Shown one piece after another: positions 9,122-17,258 of a stretch of 25,869 nucleotides of DNA. Within the stretch, counting starts at the first letter, position 1. Every line of letters starts with the position of its first letter. Source of the DNA: RGIG9115 sp045603225 (GTDB lineage Bacteria > Bacillota > Clostridia > UBA1381); contig JAZULT010000001.1 in assembly GCA_045603225.1 (NCBI GenBank), positions 1-25,869 of the forward strand. Reading direction: 5' to 3'. A model generated the notes under the pieces. It was not told the DNA's origin. It ran no database searches and saw only the letters and a program-made list of their open reading frames with translations. The position numbers were made by a program, and so were the translations under genes.

Positions 9122-10372
9122 ATGAAAAAAATAATTGCGTTAATTTCATCTGCAGCTGTTATAATATCATGTTCATCAGTGGTTATGGCAAAGGGAACAG
9201 CCAATACTCCTGTTTTAAACGGTGTGCTTGGCGGAAACTGGACGGTGCTTGCTGAAGATAAGGTTGATGAAAGCGAAGCATATTTTGAACTTACTGAGGA
9301 AAATGTTTTCAGCGGGAAATATGCACTTAAGCTTGCACATCCGAAAACTGAAAGTGATACAATCCCGTCCAACTCTGATTACGGTTACAGAATTGGTGTA
9401 ACAATTCCCGTATCGCTGACAGTAGGAACTAAATATCTGGTAAGCTTTAAATCCACAGCGCCTATACAGGCAATGATGGTTAACCAGAATATGTATTTCG
9501 GTCAGGGCTACGGATGGACATCCGGATGCTTTATGTATTCCGGTAATCCTGTCAGAAGGGATGCTATAGGAAATACGGGATGGTATCAGAATGCATTGAA
9601 TTATACTGCTAATTCTACGAAATTTATCTTCAGTTTATCGTTGAGAGCCGGGGTTTTTCCTGACAGATATTATGACGATTTTGAGATAAGACCTTACAAT
9701 AGTGACGGAAGTCTTGGTGATGCACTTGATATTCCAAATGCTGATTTTGAATTTTCCGAACCTGCCATAAAAGATGTACAGGTCGAAAAAAATGTAGTTT
9801 CATGGACAGAAGCAGACAGTTATGATTTTGTGAATGTATATGAAAAGGATGCGAAAGGGAAATATTCACTTTCAGCAGAGCTTCCGTATCCGGAAAACGT
9901 GTATACTGCAGAAGTAACTGAGGGTGAAAAAACATATTATTTCACAACGGTGACGGGCGGTGTAGAGTCGCTTGAAATTCCCGTAAGCATTGTGCCTGAT
10001 ATGCAGATTTCGGAAATAAGCGTTAAGAATGAAGATGATACGGAGATTTCCAATCTTGAAGCAGGGAATCTCAGGGCTGAAATCAGCATAGAGAACAATC
10101 ATCTTGAAAACCCGATAAAAGCACAGCTTATAGCAGTTCTTTATAAAAATAATTCTGTTATAAAAACAGCGGCATCTGAGGCTGTGACAATTGAGAAAAA
10201 CGGAAACACTTCTGAGGCGACAAAGCTTTCGGCGGATATCACTGTACCTTCTCTTGAGGACGGAAAATACAGACTTGAAGTTTTTGTCTGGGACAGCTTT
10301 AAAACAATGAATATTGTTAAGGATTCAATAGTTGTAAATGAACCGGCTGAAGAAATTACAGACGGTGAATAA
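9122..10372 (+). CDS. Secreted carbohydrate-binding-like protein (paralog of the next gene)
   Basis: This 416-residue exported protein has a signal peptide to about residue 23 (ending near VVMAKG). Residues 27-200 look like a jelly-roll module of the CBM4/CBM9/CBM22 kind. The pattern is 'FSGKYALKLAHP', then a beta-rich body, then a closing 'RYYDDFEI' strand, which is typical of these folds. A fibronectin-III-like segment follows at about 215-290 (VVSWTEADSYDFVNVYE). The C-terminal 110 residues are Ig-like and end with 'YRLEVFVWDSFKTM', a recurrent terminal pattern in Clostridial surface proteins. No catalytic domain and no SLH or sortase signal is visible, so how it is retained at the surface is unclear. 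The N-terminal module is clearly homologous to that of the following gene. The start has GGAGGTGA upstream, inside the end of the preceding gene, which implies coupled translation. Confidence 0.75.
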   Translation: MKKIIALISSAAVIISCSSVVMAKGTANTPVLNGVLGGNWTVLAEDKVDESEAYFELTEENVFSGKYALKLAHPKTESDTIPSNSDYGYRIGVTIPVSLTVGTKYLVSFKSTAPIQAMMVNQNMYFGQGYGWTSGCFMYSGNPVRRDAIGNTGWYQNALNYTANSTKFIFSLSLRAGVFPDRYYDDFEIRPYNSDGSLGDALDIPNADFEFSEPAIKDVQVEKNVVSWTEADSYDFVNVYEKDAKGKYSLSAELPYPENVYTAEVTEGEKTYYFTTVTGGVESLEIPVSIVPDMQISEISVKNEDDTEISNLEAGNLRAEISIENNHLENPIKAQLIAVLYKNNSVIKTAASEAVTIEKNGNTSEATKLSADITVPSLEDGKYRLEVFVWDSFKTMNIVKDSIVVNEPAEEITDGE

Positions 10373-10402
10373 TAAAAAAATATTTTCAGGAGGTAAATGA
10401 AA

Positions 10403-13033
10403 ATGAAAAAAATTATTGCTCTATTATTAGCAGGCGCGACAATGATGTCGTGTACAACTATGGCTATGGCAGAAGCTACGCTTGATACACCGATTTTAAA
10501 CGGAACAATCGGTGACGGATGGGTTGTTAAAGCAGAAAATGGTGTAACAGCAGATGTTGCAGGTTTTTCGCTTAGCGATGACAATGCATACAGCTTACCG
10601 TATTCATTAAAGCTTTCTCATCCTGTAAAAGCTGATTCTGCAACTGATATAAATTATAGAATAGGTATAACTTTACCTGTACAGCTTACACAAGGGTCAA
10701 AATATAAAATAAGCTTTAAATCAACAGAGCCTATGAGAAATTCAACGATAAATACGAATATGTATTTTGGAAAACAGCTTGGATGGCATTCAGGGTGGAA
10801 GCAATATTCAAGTGTAACAGCTGATACGGTTGTGCAAAAGCTTGGAGATTCGGGATGGTATCAGAATACATTTTATTACACAGCAGGGGCAAGTAATATC
10901 CTGCTTGGTTTAAATACACATTGCAATGCATTTGAAGCGAGATACTTTGATGACTTTGAAATAAGCCTTGTAACAACTGATGCTGAGGGTAAAGAGATTC
11001 TGACTCCTCTTGAACTCAAAGACCCGTCATTCGATGCAACAGCTCCCAAGGAAGAAGATTCCGAAGAAGTTGAAGTATCAGGAGAGGAAAAGACTACATT
11101 CGGAAACTGGGACAGCAATATTGTTCCGCCTGCTTCAGACAGAAAAGCAGTTGTTGAACACAGTGCAGATGAAAAAGTGAGCGGTAATTATTCAGCACAT
11201 ATAATTTATGAGGGTGCAAATGTCGGTTATACATGGACAAAGTTCTACTATACTAATTTGCTTGACGGAACAACAAACGCACTTGCCGATACATATAAAA
11301 TCAATTTTAAGCTTAAAGGAACTGCAAAACAATTATTCGTGGGCTTTGGTGCTGCCTGGGGTAAAACTACTAAGCTTCACAGCTATCTGAACGGTTCGAC
11401 AGACCCGAATGTAGTTGTTGAAGACCTCGGTAACGGCTGGAAGGATATAACAATTATCCGCAGTGATAATAATGACAGAACACTTTTGTTCCATGCTGAT
11501 GCAAATGCAGATATATATCTTGACGATGTAACAGTATATAATGTAACAGACAGCGCAGCCGTTACAGTTGGAAACAACAGCTTTGAAGCTTTCTATACCG
11601 ATAATATGTACGACTTAAATAACCCTGTTGCAAACAGCGGCAACGGTCAGATTGTTATCAGCTGGTACAATCCTACATTTATTGATTTAACAGATGTTCA
11701 GGTGTTAGAAAACGGAACAGAGCTTACAACAAGTGCTGAAAAAGAAGACTGGGTACTTACAAAGGGTGGATATAACAGACTTATCCTGACAGGTGCTACA
11801 GAAGGGGCACATACATACACAATCAGAGCGTACAAGAATGAAACAACATATACAGATTATACAGTACAAACAATTCTTGCAACAGGAAGATTTACAGGCG
11901 GAAGTCTTGTAGACGGAAACTATGCGGAAAACTGGGCAATCCAGTACTCAAGTGGAACAGGCACATTCCCTGAAACAGCTCTCTATCTTGATGACGAAAT
12001 CAAATATTCAGGAAATTATGCACTCCGTGCACAGATAAATGAACAGGTTAATGCATCAAATACATATGTACTTCTTAATAAATCTTTCCCGACAGAAGAA
12101 GGTAAAACATACCGTATAAGCTATATGGGAAGAAGTGCGGGTGTAGGTGCAGATACTGCTTGTATGTTCTATGATACAGCAGTAAGTGCTAAGCCTTGGA
12201 CAGGAACAAAAGTAACAAAAGGAACTACAGACTGGAAATGCTATACACGTGACTACACAGCTACAGGCACAACAGCGGAAGTATACTTTATGCTTCAGGG
12301 TGCTGCAAGATCAAGAAGCATCTGGATTGACGATGTAAAGGTTCAGGAAGTTCTTGAAGACGGAAGTCTTGGCGATAATGTCTTAAACGGCGGCGGATTT
12401 GAAAAAGAAGTTACAAATCTTACAGAAGCAAACAACGTACTTTCATGGAATAAAGACGGTCTTTTCTATAACTACGTAAATATCTACGAAAAGAAAGCTG
12501 ACGGAACACTTGAAAAAGTAAATGTAACAGAAAAAGTAACAGGAACAAGCTATCTCTTAAAGGATTCTATCAGCGAAGAAAAGACATATGTTGTAAAGGC
12601 GGTACTTGTTAAAGGCAATGCTGAAATTGAATCAGAGGGTGTAGAAATAACAGTTGACGGAAAATACTCTGTAACTGAAGATGAAGCATTTGAACAGGTT
12701 ACATTCGAAAGTGATTTCAGCAGCGTTGGAGAAGGTGCGGAAGTTATCAAATCTCTTGATAAAATTGAAAACGGAAACATCATGGCAAGCATGACAATTG
12801 CAAACAAAAACGGTGACTGGAGTCTCCCTGTTAAGTACATCATGGCACTTTACAACAGCGGAAAACTTGAAGATGTAGTTCTTGTTGAAAAGACAATAGG
12901 CTGGAGACAGTCTGAAACACTAAGTGCAGTTGTAAACGTTGCAGATGTTAATGCAGGAGAATATGAAATTAAAACATTCCTCTGGGATAACAATATGAAT
13001 GCTTATAAAGAAGCAGGAGTACTTGGTGAATAA
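10403..13033 (+). CDS. Large secreted multi-module carbohydrate-binding-like protein
   Basis: This 876-residue exported protein has a signal peptide ending near MAMAEA. It contains three jelly-roll-like modules, at about residues 26-195, 225-390 and 490-650. Each has a 'SGNYALRA'-type entry strand and a closing 'IWIDDVKV' or 'IYLDDVTV' strand. Fibronectin-III-like spacers lie near 400-480 and 655-740. The C-terminal Ig-like domain ends in 'YEIKTFLWDNNMN'. The first module and the C-terminal domain match those of the preceding gene, so the pair arose by duplication, with two extra modules inserted or lost. I chose the ATG at 10403 because AGGAGG ends nine bases before it; an ATG two codons upstream (10397) is also possible but only three bases from the ribosome site. 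No enzyme motif is seen. It probably binds glycan, but the ligand is unknown. Confidence 0.75.
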   Translation: MKKIIALLLAGATMMSCTTMAMAEATLDTPILNGTIGDGWVVKAENGVTADVAGFSLSDDNAYSLPYSLKLSHPVKADSATDINYRIGITLPVQLTQGSKYKISFKSTEPMRNSTINTNMYFGKQLGWHSGWKQYSSVTADTVVQKLGDSGWYQNTFYYTAGASNILLGLNTHCNAFEARYFDDFEISLVTTDAEGKEILTPLELKDPSFDATAPKEEDSEEVEVSGEEKTTFGNWDSNIVPPASDRKAVVEHSADEKVSGNYSAHIIYEGANVGYTWTKFYYTNLLDGTTNALADTYKINFKLKGTAKQLFVGFGAAWGKTTKLHSYLNGSTDPNVVVEDLGNGWKDITIIRSDNNDRTLLFHADANADIYLDDVTVYNVTDSAAVTVGNNSFEAFYTDNMYDLNNPVANSGNGQIVISWYNPTFIDLTDVQVLENGTELTTSAEKEDWVLTKGGYNRLILTGATEGAHTYTIRAYKNETTYTDYTVQTILATGRFTGGSLVDGNYAENWAIQYSSGTGTFPETALYLDDEIKYSGNYALRAQINEQVNASNTYVLLNKSFPTEEGKTYRISYMGRSAGVGADTACMFYDTAVSAKPWTGTKVTKGTTDWKCYTRDYTATGTTAEVYFMLQGAARSRSIWIDDVKVQEVLEDGSLGDNVLNGGGFEKEVTNLTEANNVLSWNKDGLFYNYVNIYEKKADGTLEKVNVTEKVTGTSYLLKDSISEEKTYVVKAVLVKGNAEIESEGVEITVDGKYSVTEDEAFEQVTFESDFSSVGEGAEVIKSLDKIENGNIMASMTIANKNGDWSLPVKYIMALYNSGKLEDVVLVEKTIGWRQSETLSAVVNVADVNAGEYEIKTFLWDNNMNAYKEAGVLGE

Positions 13034-13040
13034 AAACATA

Positions 13041-13231
13041 ATCGGGGATATTTCCAAATGTCATTAACCTGAGTAACAAATTGTAATTTGTCACCCTCTC
13101 CGTCACGCAAAGCGTGCCACCTCTCCCGGAGGGAGAGGCTATAGGCTCGCCCTATGGGAGAGCTGTCACGAATGTGACTGAGAGGGTAAATTACAATTTA
13201 TCATACAAAAAGACTTTGGTTATTTCCCCCG
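13041..13231. repeat. Structured inverted-repeat element (MITE-like) between surface-protein genes
   Basis: The 223-base gap holds an element with long terminal inverted repeats. AAATTGTAATTT-gtc-ACCCTCTC (13078-13100) pairs with GAGAGGGTAAATTACAATTT (13180-13199), perfect apart from three extra bases on the left. Inside are further hairpins: CACGC-AAA-GCGTG (about 13104-13116), CTCTCCC-GGA-GGGAGAG (about 13121-13137), ATAGG/CCTAT (about 13141-13155) and GTCAC-GAAT-GTGAC (about 13165-13178). An outer imperfect stem (CGGGG near 13043 with CCCCCG near 13226) surrounds it. No open reading frame of note is present. This architecture fits a miniature inverted-repeat element or a REP-like structured repeat. 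It may also act as a terminator or RNA-stability element between the two genes. Confidence 0.7.
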
Positions 13232-13256
13232 AACATGATAAAAATGGAGGTAATAT

Positions 13257-16200
13257 ATGCGAAGAATAATAAGTTCAATTTTAAGCATAATTTGTATGTT
13301 TTCGTGTCTTACCGTTCCGATGACAGTATCTGCGGCAGATGAACCGCAGGGAGACCTTTCATCATGGAGTTATTATGGATATAACACAAAAAAGGGTGTG
13401 GATTTTGATTATGAGCTTGACGGAACAACAAGCAGAAGCGGTTCGCACTCTCTGAAAGTGAAATATTTCAGTCCGCTTGAATCGTATCATGCATTACAGA
13501 TAAACCAGACAGTAAATGTAGAACCGGGCAAAACATATGTATTCGGTACAAGTGTTAAAGCAGAAAAAGCTACAAATGTACTTATGATGCTTAATAACAC
13601 TGCAAGACAGAATCTGCTTGTATTAGGTCCGACATTTGACTGGATTGACTATGAAGCGGAATATACCGTTCCGGCAGGTACAACAAGTCTTATGGTGGTA
13701 ATCGGCATCGAGAACGTAACAAAGAGCGTATGGCTCGACAACGTTTTCGTAAGAGAGAAGACGGCAAACGGACTTGGTGAAAATCTTATCAAAAACCCAA
13801 GCTTTGATAGAGCCGGAACGAGCGTGGAAGCAAAAGAAAATATTTACAGAAAAGTATACAATGAAGGCTTGACAAAAGAAAAAATGTCAATTGAGGAGTT
13901 CAATAAGCTCTATGGAATAATTGACGAAATTCAACTTCTGAAACGAGATAATATCACGATTGACGGTAAGCTTGATGAGTGGAATGACATTCCTGAAATG
14001 GCGATTAATATGTTTGACAGAATGAATGTCAATCACGATAAATTTGTCGAAAACTGGGGCGGTGTACGGGTTACATATGATGACAAAAATTTATATGTTG
14101 CCATGGATATGTATGATATAACGCATACGTTCCAGTATACCAGTAATCTTTACTGGCGTTCGGACAGTCTGCAGATAGCATTTTGCTCCGAGGGTGAGAC
14201 GTACGGGCAGGAATTTGGTTTCATGCACGACAATAAGCTGAATGTCAGTGAAACGTATACGTCAACTGCATCTGATGAGGAGCTTGGGAAGATTGTATTC
14301 AGGGGCTCGAGAGATGAAGCTGATAATATGACATATTATGAAGCTGCTATTCCTTGGGAAGTATACTATGAAAACGGACGTCCCGAAAGCTTGCTTTTCT
14401 GTGCGTGTGTAAATGATAATGATGGAACCGGAAGAAATATTATGAACTTAAGGGCAGGTATTTCAACAAACAAATCAAGTGAAGACTTTATAAAATTCAC
14501 TTTTGAAGAAGATGAAGAACCGCCGGTTTATGTAGCTGTTACAGGCCCTGAGAGAGCTATTACGTATGAAAAGGCTGATTATACAGTATATGTAGTAAAC
14601 AAAGGTGAGGAAAAAACTGTAGAAGTTACTGCGCCTGATTTCGGACTGTCAGAAACTGTAAAAGTAGGCAAAAATGAAGTTGTAAAGAAGAATTTCAGTA
14701 TTACCCCTGAAATTATGGGTAATAAGGATTTTAAAGCAGAAATAAAATATGACGGCATTGTAAAAGAAAGCTCATGTACAACTCTTTTTGAACCGGGCGA
14801 ACAGAAGCTTAACGAAATACTCGGGACACTTGACGGCTATGCCGCAGAGCTTGCACCTATGCTTGCAGAGTGTAAGGAAAAAGGCATTTCCACCGATTAC
14901 GAAACACACTGGAACAGAATCCTTGTTCAGTTCACTAAGTGGATGAGAGACGACATTGCAAGAGGGGACCTTACGAGAGTAGGTTATAATGTTGAGTGGC
15001 TGACTAAATATTATGAACAGGCAAAAACAAATCTTACAGGATATCTTAACGGAAGCATGACGCCTCCGGACATTCCGGAGCTTAACGGCGGAAAGCTTGA
15101 ATTGACAAAAAATTCTATCTGGACAACTGCCGTGACAGATAACGGTGTTGAAAAAAGACCTGTGTATCTTGTAGGTTACGTAGGATACGGAGACCTTGAT
15201 GCTAACCTTAACTGGCAGGAGGAAATTGCAACCAATATGCTTTTTGAGGAAATTAGTCCGTCTGATACTCTTAAAAATGATAACGGTACCGGAGTTTTTA
15301 CCGCAGACCTTACAAGTAAGAATGCACAGCAGTTCCTTACAAATCTGAAGTTCGCGGAAGAAAATAACATGAGAATAAGTATTATAACTTCTCCGCATTC
15401 CTTCCCGGAATGGTTTGGCACAAACTATCCGAATCTTAAGTACTATGGACCGGGAGGAAGTAATCTTTCGCAATACGTGCTTTCAAATACATTCAAAGAC
15501 GCTATGGAGGCACATTTACGGGCGGTGATGGAAGAGGTTAAGGACTTTAAGAACTTAGATAGTATCTGTCTTTCAAACGAAACAAGACACTGGACTTCAG
15601 CAAATCCCGAATTCTACGCACCGTACTGGGCATACCATTTGTCTGTTGAATATCAGGGTGATATAAATAAGCTGAACAGTGCTTACGGAACGGCATATAC
15701 AGACTTTATGCAGGTACCAATGCCGTCATCACCTACAGCTGACAGGCAGTTCTATGACTATTACTACTTTAACTGTAAAGTAGTGGACGAAATGCACACG
15801 TTTATGGCTGACATTATTCATGAATATCTTCCGGACCTTCCTGTTCATATGAAAGCTATGCCTCTTGTACAGGCATCTGACCATGCAGGCGGAAGAGCGG
15901 CGCTTCAGTTTGGTGTAGATATTGATATGTATTCTGAGTGGGCAGGCTTTGCCGGAAATGACGCCATGATGAATCTTGGCGGTGACCTTCTTGAAAAGCA
16001 TATGTATTATGACTGGCAGCACAGTATAATAGGGAAACCTGTGTTTGACTCAGAAAACCACTTCATTCCTGACTCAAACGAGGACTTTATACATGAACAG
16101 GCACTTCACGTAGAATCAGACGTTTGGAACGGCATAATTCACAATACACCGGCAAATGCAATGTGGAACTGGTCAAGAAATCATAATAATCCTGCACTTT

Positions 16201-16976
16201 GGGGCGGTCTTTTGTGGAGACCTGATGCACTTGAAGGAATTGGAAGAATTTCACTTGATGCCAACAGACTTGGATTTGAAATTGATGCATTAGTCAGCAA
16301 AGAGCCTGACGTTGCAATTCTTTATTCAACAAACTCAAGAATATATAATCTTGAACATATGGCAGCTGTATTTGAAGCGTACCGCGCGGCTAATATGCAC
16401 GGACAAAAGGTTGAATTCATTTCTGAAAAACAGATAGACAGAATTCATGATTATAAAGTGCTTATTCTTCCGAGCGTGAATACTGCAGATGCGGCAACAC
16501 TTGACGCAGTTTACAAGTATGCGGAAAATGGCGGAAAGCTTCTCATATTCGGAGAAAATCCGATGTCGATTGACGGAAAGCAGAACGTGAACGATGCTTC
16601 AAAGATTGAGTTTGTAAAGAGCAAAGCAACTGTTGTTCCGGTTGAAGCTTCGGCAAACAGAGTTATATCACCTACAAGAGCAGGCTTTACAGATGCAGTT
16701 GTTACTGCAATAAAGGAAGCAGGCTTAGACCGTATTCAGCTTGTTGATGCGGCAACGGGTGAGAGAGCATCTGAAATAGAATATTGCTCTGTTGAATACA
16801 ATGGTAAAACACACATTAATATTTTAAACCATACATGGGAGCTTCCCAAAACAGTTAAAATTGTTATTGATGGAAAAGAGGCTGCTGAAATTTCAGAGCT
16901 CAGGTCAATGAAGATCTACGGCAATGAAATCACAGTTGAACCTTATACACCAATACTAATAAGAATAGAGAAATGA
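13257..16976 (+). CDS. Secreted modular glycoside hydrolase, GH42-like (clan GH-A)
   Basis: This 1239-residue exported enzyme has a signal peptide to about residue 26 (TVSAAD). A CBM4/9-like jelly roll at about 30-188 and a CBM9/DOMON-like module at about 232-425 (from 'ITIDGKLDEWNDIP') come first. An Ig-like domain (430-510) and a helical spacer follow. From about 620 to 1000 is a TIM-barrel resembling GH42 beta-galactosidases. The likely acid/base is Glu775 in 'CLSNETRHW' and the likely nucleophile is Glu933 in 'FDSENHF', 158 residues apart as expected for clan GH-A. A Rossmann-like domain near 1040-1180 (VAILYSTNSRI ... LILPSVNTADAA ... GGKLLIFGEN) matches the trimerisation/GATase-like domain of GH42. 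The ATG at 13257 has GGAGG six bases upstream. Family and specificity are not certain, since no close relative can be checked here. It should cleave a galactoside or related polymer outside the cell. Confidence 0.75.
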   Translation: MRRIISSILSIICMFSCLTVPMTVSAADEPQGDLSSWSYYGYNTKKGVDFDYELDGTTSRSGSHSLKVKYFSPLESYHALQINQTVNVEPGKTYVFGTSVKAEKATNVLMMLNNTARQNLLVLGPTFDWIDYEAEYTVPAGTTSLMVVIGIENVTKSVWLDNVFVREKTANGLGENLIKNPSFDRAGTSVEAKENIYRKVYNEGLTKEKMSIEEFNKLYGIIDEIQLLKRDNITIDGKLDEWNDIPEMAINMFDRMNVNHDKFVENWGGVRVTYDDKNLYVAMDMYDITHTFQYTSNLYWRSDSLQIAFCSEGETYGQEFGFMHDNKLNVSETYTSTASDEELGKIVFRGSRDEADNMTYYEAAIPWEVYYENGRPESLLFCACVNDNDGTGRNIMNLRAGISTNKSSEDFIKFTFEEDEEPPVYVAVTGPERAITYEKADYTVYVVNKGEEKTVEVTAPDFGLSETVKVGKNEVVKKNFSITPEIMGNKDFKAEIKYDGIVKESSCTTLFEPGEQKLNEILGTLDGYAAELAPMLAECKEKGISTDYETHWNRILVQFTKWMRDDIARGDLTRVGYNVEWLTKYYEQAKTNLTGYLNGSMTPPDIPELNGGKLELTKNSIWTTAVTDNGVEKRPVYLVGYVGYGDLDANLNWQEEIATNMLFEEISPSDTLKNDNGTGVFTADLTSKNAQQFLTNLKFAEENNMRISIITSPHSFPEWFGTNYPNLKYYGPGGSNLSQYVLSNTFKDAMEAHLRAVMEEVKDFKNLDSICLSNETRHWTSANPEFYAPYWAYHLSVEYQGDINKLNSAYGTAYTDFMQVPMPSSPTADRQFYDYYYFNCKVVDEMHTFMADIIHEYLPDLPVHMKAMPLVQASDHAGGRAALQFGVDIDMYSEWAGFAGNDAMMNLGGDLLEKHMYYDWQHSIIGKPVFDSENHFIPDSNEDFIHEQALHVESDVWNGIIHNTPANAMWNWSRNHNNPALWGGLLWRPDALEGIGRISLDANRLGFEIDALVSKEPDVAILYSTNSRIYNLEHMAAVFEAYRAANMHGQKVEFISEKQIDRIHDYKVLILPSVNTADAATLDAVYKYAENGGKLLIFGENPMSIDGKQNVNDASKIEFVKSKATVVPVEASANRVISPTRAGFTDAVVTAIKEAGLDRIQLVDAATGERASEIEYCSVEYNGKTHINILNHTWELPKTVKIVIDGKEAAEISELRSMKIYGNEITVEPYTPILIRIEK

Positions 16977-16995
16977 TATGAAGGAGATGAAAAAA

Positions 16996-17028
16996 ATGCA
17001 CATACCGTTCAATGGCTTGTTTGCGTAA
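16996..17028 (+). pseudogene. Ten-codon reading frame behind a good ribosome site, likely a truncated gene start
   Basis: GAAGGAG (ending 16986) is nine bases before an ATG at 16996, a canonical spacing, yet the frame is only ten codons long before TAA at 17026-17028. The left arm of the inverted-repeat element (17007-17016) lies inside these codons. The simplest reading is that a gene once followed the GH42-like gene and was cut off by insertion or deletion here. A functional leader peptide is the alternative. Confidence 0.35.
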
Positions 17029-17116
17029 TCACGTTTTCAAAATTTCATCAAAAACAATAAAATTTTGGTTAAAATCCGCAATTTACGGATTTGTCCTGAC
17101 TTTTATGCCATTGAAC
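17007..17116. repeat. 110-base element with perfect 10-base terminal inverted repeats
   Basis: GTTCAATGGC at 17007-17016 is exactly complementary to GCCATTGAAC at 17107-17116. The interior is AT-rich and contains a smaller hairpin, AAATCCG (17072-17078) with CGGATTT (17086-17092). No target-site duplication is evident at the ends. Outside it to the right is a GC-richer stretch with CGTAC-CCGC-GTACG. It could be a small MITE or another interspersed repeat. Confidence 0.5.
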
Positions 17117-17165
17117 TACGAACGAAACGAACCGCTCGACGTACCCGCGTACGACTTCGGGCAGG

Positions 17166-17204
17166 GGAGGTGTAAAAAAACTCGGTTTTTTACACCTCCT
17201 TTTT
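17166..17204 (+). terminator. Strong intrinsic terminator between convergent genes
   Basis: GGAGGTGTAAAAAA (17166-17179) pairs perfectly over 14 bases with TTTTTTACACCTCC (17186-17199) around a six-base loop, followed by TTTTT. It terminates the plus-strand GH42-like unit. The minus-strand operon ends at 17259 and runs into the same hairpin from the other side, where the T-run lies inside the stem, so it may serve both directions less equally. Confidence 0.85.
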
Positions 17205-17258
17205 GTGGGGATAGGAAAAAATGCTTCAGAATGGAAAACTGAGCTTTACATACAACGG

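Noticed and set aside
13078..13199. Considered as a CRISPR array or tRNA because of the repeated hairpins
   Set aside because: The repeats are inverted, not direct and regularly spaced, and no tRNA cloverleaf or anticodon loop could be formed.
13216..13244. TTGGTT-N17-TAAAAA with an extended -10 before the GH42-like gene, considered as a promoter
   Set aside because: The transcript would begin at about 13251, after the GGAGG ribosome site at 13246-13250, so it could not drive normal translation of that gene.
14772..15473. A 233-residue minus-strand open frame inside the GH42-like gene
   Set aside because: It lies wholly opposite a well-supported gene with catalytic motifs. It is rich in Cys, Arg and Ser as expected of a shadow frame and shows no family features.
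17012..17242. A 76-residue plus-strand frame in the gap after the GH42-like gene
   Set aside because: It runs through the inverted-repeat element and the strong terminator hairpin and has no ribosome site, so it is not a credible gene.
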